Position numbers and translations under genes: made by a program
Source of the DNA: JAUVKA01 sp964465145
Lineage (GTDB): Bacteria; Bacteroidota; Bacteroidia; Bacteroidales; UBA12481
Length of the DNA: 64,000 nucleotides
Direction of reading: 5' to 3'
Assembly: GCA_964465145.1 (NCBI GenBank)
Contig: CAYXJR010000008.1
Span: forward strand, 1 to 64,000
The notes under the pieces: generated by a model
Told to the model about the DNA's origin: nothing
Seen by the model: only the letters and a program-made list of their open reading frames with translations
Database searches by the model: none
Part shown: positions 52,601-59,584 of the stretch, one piece after another
How the letters are laid out: the number at the start of each line of letters is the position of its first letter
Numbering within the stretch: the stretch's first letter is position 1

Positions 52601-54402
52601 GGGTGCGTCCAATTCTAATAACGGCAGTTACCACTATGGTTGCAATGCTTCCTTTGGCTATGGGTAACGCAGAATACGTAAGCCTTGTGGGAGCACCATT
52701 TGCGATTACTGTTATCGGTGGATTATCTGTCAGTACAATTCTAACCCTGATATTTATCCCAACTCTATATTCAAGCCTCGAGAACAGCCTGCAATGGATA
52801 GGCAACCTGCGTTGGCACATTAAATTAATCATGGCTGCATTGGTAGTTGGGCTTGGGGCCTACGTATTTATTACCGTTGACACTTTCCTCTGGAAATTGG
52901 TAGAATCAATCCTTATTTTGGTGGGTGTGCCAGCCGTAACATGGTTCCTGCTATCAAGCTTGAAACGTGCTGGTACTAAGGTGATTTCAGATGCGGAGCC
53001 AATAGTAATTAAAATCCGCAGCCTGGTCAAAATATTTGACAGGGATAATCGCATTTCACGCGAATGGAAGGGCGGATTGGCCATTAGGAAGAGGCTGGTT
53101 GTGGGGAAGTCTTATTCAAAACTGAAGGATTTCAGCGAGTTGATATGGCAGATTCCTCTGATTGCATTCCTCGTGTTTTTCGTTTATTTCTACCTTGAAT
53201 CGGGGTTCTGGTTCTTCTTCTTAAATCTGATTATTTATTTTATAATTCTTGGGATATGGTTGCCTATTGGGAAATTTTTTGGGTCCCGGTCTGGCTCTGG
53301 CCGAAAGATGGCTCGGTTCATTTATTTATTGATTCTTTGGGGATTCCCGGTATTTTCCCTTGTTCAGTTTCAAATCCGCTGGGGAAATATTGCACTCGAG
53401 ATACTAATAGCATTTTTCTGGCTATTTGCCCTTATCGTTTTTGCATCGTCAGCTAAACTCAAACGAGAAAAAATTAATGTAAACAGGATAAAAGGAAGGT
53501 TTGGCCTATTGCGCCGTGGTTTCTACAGGATGGTATTGTCTATCCCATTGATTGGAAAGCAGAAGAAGCCTTTTAAAGCTCTTGCAGGGGTATCCCTGGA
53601 GATCACTGAAGGTATGATTGGATTGCTTGGTCCGAACGGAGCGGGTAAAACCACTATGATGCGGATAATTTGCGGCATCCTGGAACAGAGTCATGGAAAG
53701 ATCTGGATTAATGATATTGACACTCAAGAAAAGAGAGAGGAACTTCAGGGCCTAATCGGCTATCTGCCCCAGGAATTTGGTATGTATGAAAACATGACTT
53801 CCGGGGAATATCTTCATTATCAAGGAATTTTGAAAGGTGTAACAGATCCGGTTGTTCGTGGGGAGAGAGTGGATTATGTGTTGAAGTCTGTTCACATGAT
53901 TGAACATAAAAATCACAGGATTGGTAGTTTTTCCGGGGGAATGAAACAACGAATAGGTATTGCACAGATCCTGTTACACCTGCCCCGAATATTAGTTGTT
54001 GATGAGCCTACAGCTGGGCTTGATCCCAGGGAGCGTATCAGATTTAGAAATCTCCTCGTGGAACTGTCAAGAAAACGTGTAGTGATTTTCTCAACCCATA
54101 TTATTGAAGACATTTCCAGCTCCTGTAACCAGGTGGCCGTTCTTAATAAAGGTGAATTAAAATACTTTGGTGTGCCTCATGAAATGGCCGATATCGCTGT
54201 AGGACACGTTTGGCAGGTGGAAGCAGGAATAACTGAATTTGATGAACTGTCTGCTAAATACAAAGTGGTTCACCATATGCGCGATGGGCAGAAGATTAGG
54301 GTAAGGTTATTGGCAAAAGATAAGCCCACGGAATCTGCTATTCCTGTAAGGCCCCTTCTCGAAGATTCCTATTTGTGGATGCTTGGTGTAAAATTGAATT
54401 AG
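49690..54402 (+). CDS. RND efflux permease fused to an ABC ATPase domain
   Basis: A 1570-residue fusion. Residues 1 to about 1035 are a complete RND pump (TM4 region LAIGMLLDNSVVVLENIYRR, second-half GIVVNNGIILIDYTNIL, RPILITAVTTMVAMLPLAMG), with a glycine-rich insertion at about 648-667 in the porter domain. Two more helices (about 1037-1095) lead to IVIKIRSLVKIFD (1105-1117), which looks like the first strand of an ABC ATPase. Four hydrophobic helices then intervene (about 1150-1265) before the fold resumes at FKALAGVSLEITEG (1295). Walker A GPNGAGKTT is at 1314-1322, then GYLPQEFGMY, signature FSGGMKQRIG, Walker B ILVVDEPTAGLDP and H-loop STHII. All ATPase motifs look intact. No frameshift marks the junction. 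The likely ABC permease partner is the next gene. Confidence 0.92.
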   Translation: MNVVIHRKTLIGMFFMGLTMLGFISYQNLPVELMPNATAPMLIVQVNSQIEVDPGYMEKQAIIPIEGAVGTLADVEEISSQAQQRRGMIYISYQQDVDLKYAELKLQDRIQQIRDELPEGFTMSITRVDLEMGNNQVMGIQVIGEGGVNRVRNLTDKEIVPKIENIDGVAGVEVFGGQEKSLEITLDEDALEAYGLTPFMVRNALTQNGKERTFVGQVYEGGRKLFVHVSAEYFELSEIENLVVSRTGPVLIKDVAEVYFGVKDQTSYSRINGMESVTLSLIGDSQTNMIDLSHEVTAEVKQLNKDLKSFNVELVIQEDSAELMEENINQIINLAMLGGLFAVFILWIFLRNLRLVFAIAMAIPISVFTAFNFFYAAGITINSLTLVGMALAIGMLLDNSVVVLENIYRRASRGEKIAEAVVKGTKEVWRSIVAATLTTITVFLPFLFYDNFLIRILGDHIGVSIISTLLVSLLVAMFFIPMITHFFMKNKGGKRPVIFENVSLHNRLIQSYVLLLKASMRNPALTIVGALLLFFITIFIALAISTNTLQEAETSEIRLSVTMPGGSTLETTDQTVRIIEERLMDIEEKEDLVSEVREEEATVTLRLLEDYQDLNGRGLPEIKADINRRLKNVNTAEIDFQTFSASSGFGGGGGGGPGGASAGGGFESFMGIGTQQEKVMIKGQDFELMRNVAEDLQYYLEELTSISSVNLSVASNRPEVHIAFNQRELGERNVPLSNISSELGSFPSEITSGAVFKEGTEEYDIIIKMDVPEEEEERSMEELKKLDIPSTDGANYELQDLSSVFFSRGMSSIDRVNQEKEIDLTYRFDNEVNNSKTLLDAARVEIDDLVSGISIPAGVALEVVHEENQFEDFYFLILAAFILIYMILAAVFESFWIPFVLLFTIPLAGIGAFAALIFTKNSLMNANTLTGFIILLGIVVNNGIILIDYTNILRKQGFRRSRALMSAGLARVRPILITAVTTMVAMLPLAMGNAEYVSLVGAPFAITVIGGLSVSTILTLIFIPTLYSSLENSLQWIGNLRWHIKLIMAALVVGLGAYVFITVDTFLWKLVESILILVGVPAVTWFLLSSLKRAGTKVISDAEPIVIKIRSLVKIFDRDNRISREWKGGLAIRKRLVVGKSYSKLKDFSELIWQIPLIAFLVFFVYFYLESGFWFFFLNLIIYFIILGIWLPIGKFFGSRSGSGRKMARFIYLLILWGFPVFSLVQFQIRWGNIALEILIAFFWLFALIVFASSAKLKREKINVNRIKGRFGLLRRGFYRMVLSIPLIGKQKKPFKALAGVSLEITEGMIGLLGPNGAGKTTMMRIICGILEQSHGKIWINDIDTQEKREELQGLIGYLPQEFGMYENMTSGEYLHYQGILKGVTDPVVRGERVDYVLKSVHMIEHKNHRIGSFSGGMKQRIGIAQILLHLPRILVVDEPTAGLDPRERIRFRNLLVELSRKRVVIFSTHIIEDISSSCNQVAVLNKGELKYFGVPHEMADIAVGHVWQVEAGITEFDELSAKYKVVHHMRDGQKIRVRLLAKDKPTESAIPVRPLLEDSYLWMLGVKLN

Positions 54403-54407
54403 TTCTC

Positions 54408-55124
54408 ATGGCAACAAATAGATTTAAAATAACTGTAGACTGGATATGGCGGATGATCCGGTATAACCTGAAGATAATTTTTGCAAACAAGTTCATCTGG
54501 TTTTTACTTGCAGCACTGGGATTTTTCATCCTGGTTACCCTTATTACCCTGTTCAAAGGGAATATGTTCACCTCTGGGACGATCTTTTCACTGCTTCTTT
54601 ACCCCGGTTTGCTTTTGATATTTTACCCCACGGCCTTCGGTATTCAGAATGATGAGGATACAAGGATTCTTGAGATTCTTTTCGGAATCCCGGATTATCG
54701 CTATAAAGTTTGGTTGGTTAGGTTGATTTTAATTTTCATCCTGGTTTTTGTGGTACTGATGATCCTATCTGTTTTTTGTTCATGGGCACTTGTGAAGTTT
54801 TCCGCTTTGGATATGGCATTTTACCTTATTCTGCCGGTTTTCTTTATGGGTTCCCTTGCATTTCTGTTGTCGACGGTAATACGTAATGGAATCGGTACGG
54901 CAGTGGTAATGGTAATAATAGGTATTGTTTTTACGTCTCTCGCGGACGCTATACAGAACAGCAAATGGAATGTCTTCCTCAACCCATTCAATATGCCGCA
55001 GGATATCAGCGAGGCCGCATGGGCAACCGTGATTCATGACAACCATGTGATTCTGCTGGTAGGTATTATCATAACCATGCTTGCCGGGCTACTTAGCCTT
55101 CAGAGGAGGGAGAAGTTTATCTAG
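54408..55124 (+). CDS. ABC-2 type permease subunit
   Basis: A 238-residue protein with about six hydrophobic helices (FIWFLLAALGFFILVTLIT, LLLYPGLLLIFYPTAFG, LVRLILIFILVFVVLMILS, AFYLILPVFFMGSLAFLLS, GIGTAVVMVIIGIVF, VILLVGIIITMLAGLLSL). ATG at 54408 (MATNRFKIT) is chosen over 54375, which lies inside the previous gene. It starts five bases after the RND-ABC fusion and is the natural membrane partner of that fusion's ATPase domain. It lacks the M1-like and golvesin-like parts found in the first permease of the operon. Confidence 0.85.
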   Translation: MATNRFKITVDWIWRMIRYNLKIIFANKFIWFLLAALGFFILVTLITLFKGNMFTSGTIFSLLLYPGLLLIFYPTAFGIQNDEDTRILEILFGIPDYRYKVWLVRLILIFILVFVVLMILSVFCSWALVKFSALDMAFYLILPVFFMGSLAFLLSTVIRNGIGTAVVMVIIGIVFTSLADAIQNSKWNVFLNPFNMPQDISEAAWATVIHDNHVILLVGIIITMLAGLLSLQRREKFI

Positions 55125-55315
55125 TGCTCTGCAAGGCTTGAGTGTAGGAAACATCACTGGTGTAATATTCGTCTGCAAGCCAGGAAAAGGAGAAAATTTT
55201 TCATCACGGATGGGTTCAATTGATGTTTTTCACCATAAAAATTCAGTAAGGGAAAATTACATTGTATTTTTGTTAATCGAGTAAAATTTGATTTCAATAA
55301 TAAAATGGCATTATT

Positions 55316-56569
55316 ATGATAAAATTGAGCCTGGATCTTAAAGAAGCCTTATTGAACTGGGGCTTATCAGAGAACCTGACAAAGTGGATTCACTTACTTT
55401 TTGTTTTGATCATCATTGGAATCGTATCCTGGGTTGTCGACAAAATAACCAAACGGGTGATTATTGCTGTTATTCAGAGGGTGGTAAAACGTTCAAAAAA
55501 CAAGTACGACGACATTCTGCTGGAGAAAGGAGTGTTCAACCAACTTGCACATATAGCTCCGGCTTTGGTGGTGTACTATATGCTCCCGGCCATCCTCGTG
55601 AGCTTTCCGGATGCCGTGGGATTTCTTAAACAAGTGACTGGAGTTTATATTATCCTTATTGGGATCATGGTGGCCATAAGTTTCCTGAATGCAGTTAACG
55701 AAATTTATAATAAACGGGAAAATGCCAAAAGGGTTCCTATTAAGGGCTATTTACAAGTATTACAAGGATTACTTATCCTGATCGCCTTTGTTTGGGCCCT
55801 GAGTATTCTGTTTCATTTCCAGCTGATAGGATTTTTTGCAGGCCTGGGAGCTTTTGCGGCAGTTCTGATCCTGGTTTTTAAAGATACAATCCTTGGAATT
55901 GTTGCATCAGTTCTGATAAGTACGAATAAAATGATGGCAATAGGGGATTGGATAAGTATGCCCACTCGTAAAGCCGATGGCACTGTAATGTCCATTACAG
56001 TAAATACGGTAAAAGTCCAGAACTGGGATAAAACCATAGCCTCTATACCAACTTACGCCTTTATTACAGAATCCTTCGATAATTGGCGGGGTATGGAAGA
56101 ATCAGGAGGGAGAAGGATAAAAAGGTCAGTGAATATAGATATGTCGAGCGTGAAGTTTTGTACACCTGAAATGCTTGATAAGTATAAAAAATATCACCTT
56201 TTAAAGGATTATATTGTCAGCAGGCAAAAAGAGATTGAAGATCATAATAAGAATCTTAATGTTGATCCTTCAATACCAGGTAACGGACGCAGGATGACTA
56301 ACCTTGGCACATTCCGGAAATACCTCGAAGCCTATTTGACTAACCATCCTAAGATACATAATGATATGACCTTTCTTGTCAGGCAGTTGCAACCCTCAGA
56401 CAAGGGGATTCCTTTAGAAATTTATGTTTTTAGTAATGATCAGGCATGGGCTAACTATGAAAGCATACAGGCTGATATTTTCGACCATATTCTTGCTGTA
56501 TTACCTGAATTTGATCTTAGGATTTTTCAAAATCCTACTGGTCAGGATTTTCAAAAGTTCCATGTTTAA
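55316..56569 (+). CDS. Mechanosensitive ion channel, MscS family (YbdG-like)
   Basis: A 417-residue channel with about four to five helices before the pore helix (GFFAGLGAFAAVLILVFKDTILGIVASV) and the cytoplasmic beta domain (GDWISMPTRKADGTVMSITVNTVKVQNWDKTIASIPTYAFI). The segment ESFDNWRGMEESGGRRIKRSVNIDMSSVKFC is a mark of the YbdG/MscM subgroup. It releases solutes on hypo-osmotic shock. It stands 191 bases after the efflux operon with no clear promoter element; a TAAAATTTG near 55282 is one base too long for the consensus. Confidence 0.92.
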   Translation: MIKLSLDLKEALLNWGLSENLTKWIHLLFVLIIIGIVSWVVDKITKRVIIAVIQRVVKRSKNKYDDILLEKGVFNQLAHIAPALVVYYMLPAILVSFPDAVGFLKQVTGVYIILIGIMVAISFLNAVNEIYNKRENAKRVPIKGYLQVLQGLLILIAFVWALSILFHFQLIGFFAGLGAFAAVLILVFKDTILGIVASVLISTNKMMAIGDWISMPTRKADGTVMSITVNTVKVQNWDKTIASIPTYAFITESFDNWRGMEESGGRRIKRSVNIDMSSVKFCTPEMLDKYKKYHLLKDYIVSRQKEIEDHNKNLNVDPSIPGNGRRMTNLGTFRKYLEAYLTNHPKIHNDMTFLVRQLQPSDKGIPLEIYVFSNDQAWANYESIQADIFDHILAVLPEFDLRIFQNPTGQDFQKFHV

Positions 56570-56599
56570 AATTTTTTGTCGAACAAAAGAGGTGTATAA

Positions 56600-57073
56600 A
56601 TGAATTACGAAATTGAACGCAAATTCCTTGTTAATAATAACTCCTGGAAAAATGGGCTGACTGAAGCTGAGTCCAGCTTTATCCAGCAGGCTTACCTGAC
56701 AGTATATCCCGAACCAACCGTAAGGATCCGGATCAGGGATTCAAGGGCCTGGCTCACCATAAAAGGTAAGCCACAAGGAATTGGCCGGGCTGAATTCGAA
56801 TATCAGGTACCTCTTGAGGACGCATTAGAATTAATAAAATTGGCCCAGCCCGGGCTTGTTTTAAAACGCCGGTATGAAATTAATTATCAAGGGAAAAAAT
56901 GGGAGGTTGATGAGTTTTTCGGGAATAATGAGGGATTGATCCTGGCAGAGATTGAGCTTGATCATGAGGAGGAAAACTTTGATAAACCGCCCTGGCTTGG
57001 AGAGGAGGTTAGCAATGACTCCAGGTTTAAAAATTCTGCCCTGGCTTTGAACCCAATAAATTCATGGAAATAG
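56600..57073 (+). CDS. CYTH domain protein (triphosphate tunnel metalloenzyme)
   Basis: A 157-residue CYTH protein beginning MNYEIERKFLV, the ExExK metal/phosphate motif, followed by RIRIRDSRAWLTIKG and EFEYQVPLEDA, and a WEVDEFFG strand with ILAEIELDHEEE. Bacterial members are usually inorganic triphosphatases; class IV adenylate cyclase activity is possible but less likely. It lies 30 bases after the MscS gene and directly abuts the GWxTD gene, so the genes are probably cotranscribed. Confidence 0.9.
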   Translation: MNYEIERKFLVNNNSWKNGLTEAESSFIQQAYLTVYPEPTVRIRIRDSRAWLTIKGKPQGIGRAEFEYQVPLEDALELIKLAQPGLVLKRRYEINYQGKKWEVDEFFGNNEGLILAEIELDHEEENFDKPPWLGEEVSNDSRFKNSALALNPINSWK

Positions 57074-58390
57074 ATGGACAGAATCCATAAATACCATCCA
57101 AGTTCCCATATTACACTCATTATTTGGAGCCAGATTTCCTGCTTGGCTGTTTTTATGTTGTCTGTTTTTCTGGTATCCTGCAATACACTGGGGCCGCCTG
57201 CCCTTGATACCCGACCTGTTTATCTTTATAATCCCGGAAAAACCTTTTTACACCCGGATTATACTGTTTACCACAGTGGGGAAAATGAGAGCACGCTTTT
57301 TTTTCGTGTTTTATGCAGGGAACTGATTTTTAATCAGGCTAACCCTGAGAATCAGAACCGGGCCAAGGTCCGGATCGACTATAAGTTGTACAGTTCATAT
57401 GCCGATCAAAAGGTTGAAATGTCGAGCAGTAGTGAGTTTATTATTGATCGGGAAAAAGCTACGGATGTTTTTTCCGGCTCAGTAAAAATGCCAATAGAGG
57501 AGGGTAAAAGTTATTTTCTGGAACTGACCTTAACTGATCAATTGCGCGACAGTAAAAAAATAGATTTCATTTTTGTGGATCGTTACAGTCAACAGTCTCA
57601 GCAGAATTATCTTGTTTTATCTTTTCCGGATCATGAAATTGGATTTGAAAAATTCTATTACTCCGATGAGAAATTCAGGATCATTTCGAACAGCATTACA
57701 TCAGGACGGATGCAGGTTTCATTTTATAAACCGGCCAAAATCCTCCCACCTCCGCCTTTTATGGATGAGGATATTGGCGCCAAAACTGTTAGGCCTGATT
57801 CTGTTTGGGAAATTGATTATGATCAACAAACCCTTTTTCAGTTAATCGATCGAGGGGTGTACCAGTTTTTCCCTAGCAGTGAGCAAGTTAATGCTCTGTA
57901 TCTTGTTAACCTGGGAGATCATTTTCCACAGGTCCAGACCCCGGAGGACATGGCGCCACCACTTCAGTATATCACCACCAGCGAAGAATATCAGAAAATA
58001 ATCCGGCAAAAAGATCTAAAGAAGGCAATAGATGAATTTTGGGTAAAGGCTGGAAAAGATTATAGCAATGCCCGTGAGCTGATCAAAGTTTTTTATAACC
58101 GGGTTTTATTTGCAAACTTATATTATTCAACCGACAGGGAAGGTTGGAAAACAGACAGAGGCATGATATACCTTCTGATGGGGCCGCCTGCCATGGTTAA
58201 AAAGACTGAAACCAAAGAGGAATGGAATTATCAGAGCAGGGACAGCCGGAGCTATTACAAGTTTATCTTCACCCTTGAATCAGATCCTGTAAAAGTTTAT
58301 GATTTCGTATTACAACGCACAGAGGACCATCGTAATGTTTGGAATACCGCTGTTCAAACCTGGCGTAATGGCCGTATATTTAGTTTATAA
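57074..58390 (+). CDS. GWxTD domain-containing lipoprotein
   Basis: A 438-residue protein with a long N-terminal region before the hydrophobic segment and lipobox (FMLSVFLVSC near residue 36). The C-terminal domain includes EEYQKIIRQKDLKKAIDEFW, FYNRVLFANLYYSTDREGWKTDRGMIYLLMGPP, which contains the GWxTD signature (GWKTD) that names the family. Such proteins occur in Bacteroidota and related phyla; their function is unknown. The start abuts the CYTH stop and the stop shares a base with the rlmB start (TAATG), so it is embedded in an operon. Confidence 0.85.
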   Translation: MDRIHKYHPSSHITLIIWSQISCLAVFMLSVFLVSCNTLGPPALDTRPVYLYNPGKTFLHPDYTVYHSGENESTLFFRVLCRELIFNQANPENQNRAKVRIDYKLYSSYADQKVEMSSSSEFIIDREKATDVFSGSVKMPIEEGKSYFLELTLTDQLRDSKKIDFIFVDRYSQQSQQNYLVLSFPDHEIGFEKFYYSDEKFRIISNSITSGRMQVSFYKPAKILPPPPFMDEDIGAKTVRPDSVWEIDYDQQTLFQLIDRGVYQFFPSSEQVNALYLVNLGDHFPQVQTPEDMAPPLQYITTSEEYQKIIRQKDLKKAIDEFWVKAGKDYSNARELIKVFYNRVLFANLYYSTDREGWKTDRGMIYLLMGPPAMVKKTETKEEWNYQSRDSRSYYKFIFTLESDPVKVYDFVLQRTEDHRNVWNTAVQTWRNGRIFSL

Positions 58391-59133
58391 TGGAAAAACA
58401 AGACATTCTTTTTGGTCTTCGCCCGGTAATTGAGGCCATCCACTCCGGGAAAGAGCTTGATAAAATTCTTATCCGTAAAGGGTTAAGCGGAGAATTGTAT
58501 CATGAACTAATGGGCCTGGTAAGATCGTCCGGGATACCTTATCAAATGGTTCCTGTTGAAAAATTGAACAGAGTGACCCGAAAGAACCACCAGGGTGTCA
58601 TCGCATATATGGCATTGATCTCATATAGTCCTATCAACGAAATAATTCAAATGGTTTTTGAAAAAGGAGAAAGCCCCTTGATACTGATCCTGGACGGGAT
58701 CACAGATGTAAGAAATTTTGGGGCAATAGCCCGTTCAGCCGAAGTTGCCGGGGTTCATGCCTTATTGATCCCTGATCGAGGTGGTGCCCAAATTAATGCA
58801 GATGCCATAAAAACATCGGCCGGAGCATTGCTCAACCTTCCGGTATGCCGTGTGGAGAACCTGGGAAAGGCTACTGCCGATTTGAGAATTTCCGGATTAA
58901 GGATTATCGGTGCTACAGAAAAAGCAGAAAAGCTCTTTTATCAGACTGATATGTCGGGTCCACTTGCTATCGTTTTAGGTTCAGAGGACACCGGGATCAG
59001 TAAAGAGCTTGCCTCCCAATGCGATGATCTGATAATGATACCAAAGCATGGCAGGATCGATTCCCTCAATGTATCTTCAGCCGCCGCAGTCCTGGTTTTT
59101 GAGGCAGAGAAACAGAGGTTTCAGGCAGATTGA
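58390..59133 (+). CDS. rlmB: 23S rRNA (guanosine2251-2'-O)-methyltransferase
   Basis: A 247-residue TrmH/SpoU-family enzyme with an N-terminal L30e-like substrate-binding domain (LFGLRPVIEAIHSGKELDKILIRKG, VPVEKLNRVTRKNHQGVIAYM). The SPOUT catalytic domain has the knot motifs ILDGITDVRNFGAIARSAE, IVLGSEDTGIS and IPKHGRIDSLNVSSAAAVLVFE. RlmB methylates G2251 in the peptidyl-transferase loop of 23S rRNA. It is coupled by TAATG to the GWxTD gene, and its end overlaps the convergent PQ-loop gene by 13 bases. Confidence 0.94.
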   Translation: MEKQDILFGLRPVIEAIHSGKELDKILIRKGLSGELYHELMGLVRSSGIPYQMVPVEKLNRVTRKNHQGVIAYMALISYSPINEIIQMVFEKGESPLILILDGITDVRNFGAIARSAEVAGVHALLIPDRGGAQINADAIKTSAGALLNLPVCRVENLGKATADLRISGLRIIGATEKAEKLFYQTDMSGPLAIVLGSEDTGISKELASQCDDLIMIPKHGRIDSLNVSSAAAVLVFEAEKQRFQAD

Positions 59134-59420
59134 TTTTCCTTCTCTGATCCGGAATATCTGATCTTAGCAAAAACCAGGTAGACGGTGCCCAGAATATTGA
59201 CAAGATAGTTCAGCCATAAAGGCCATTGGAAATCACCTTTAGCTATATTATCTGCGGCTATATAAACGAAAGTCATAATAACCCCGCTGCACCACATTAA
59301 CAGAAATGACCAGCTAAAACTGGATACGTCATGTGATCGCCAGGTTTTAAATACCTGAGGGATTACTCCAATGCTTAGTACAATATTGCCTATCCATCCT
59401 AATGTTTCGAAGAATTGCAT
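59121..59420 (-). CDS. PQ-loop (SemiSWEET-like) small membrane protein
   Basis: A 99-residue protein with three membrane helices, the smallest PQ-loop unit. The PQ motif is in IGVIPQVFKTWRSHDVSSFSWSFLLMW near residue 20. SemiSWEETs dimerise to move sugars across the inner membrane; other PQ-loop proteins carry amino acids. The 3' end overlaps the end of rlmB by 13 bases on the opposite strand. No terminator separates the two. Confidence 0.82.
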   Translation of the reverse strand: MQFFETLGWIGNIVLSIGVIPQVFKTWRSHDVSSFSWSFLLMWCSGVIMTFVYIAADNIAKGDFQWPLWLNYLVNILGTVYLVFAKIRYSGSEKENQSA

Positions 59421-59462
59421 GGTTTCAGTTATTTAGTTATACAGTGACTCGACGATTCTTTT

Positions 59463-59512
59463 CCACCCCCCCAGCCCCCTCCCTGCTGGCATGTGGGGGG
59501 AGATTTTTTCTC
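59463..59512. repeat. C-rich/G-rich imperfect inverted repeat
   Basis: A run CCACCCCCCCAG near 59464 is followed about 20 bases later by GTGGGGGGAGATTTTTT near 59492. The arms can pair imperfectly, and the G run is followed by T6 on the plus strand, so it may end rlmB transcription. The composition is unlike its AT-rich surroundings. Confidence 0.4.
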
Positions 59513-59514
59513 AT

Positions 59515-59565
59515 CCAATATCCAATATTTAATATCCAATATCCAACATCTAATATCCAACATCC
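59515..59565 (+). repeat. Tandem ATATCCAA-type short repeats
   Basis: About five degenerate copies of a ten-base unit (ATCCAATATT/ATCCAACATCT) run through this intergenic region. The segment AATATCCAACATCTAA (59538-59553) recurs exactly at 63673-63688, on the other side of the ABC-F to rlmD block. The unit is too short and spacer-free to be CRISPR. Confidence 0.65.
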
Positions 59566-59584
59566 TAATCCACCAATCCACCAA

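Noticed and set aside
59515..59565. Possible CRISPR remnant
   Set aside because: The repeat unit is about 10 bases, degenerate and without unique spacers.
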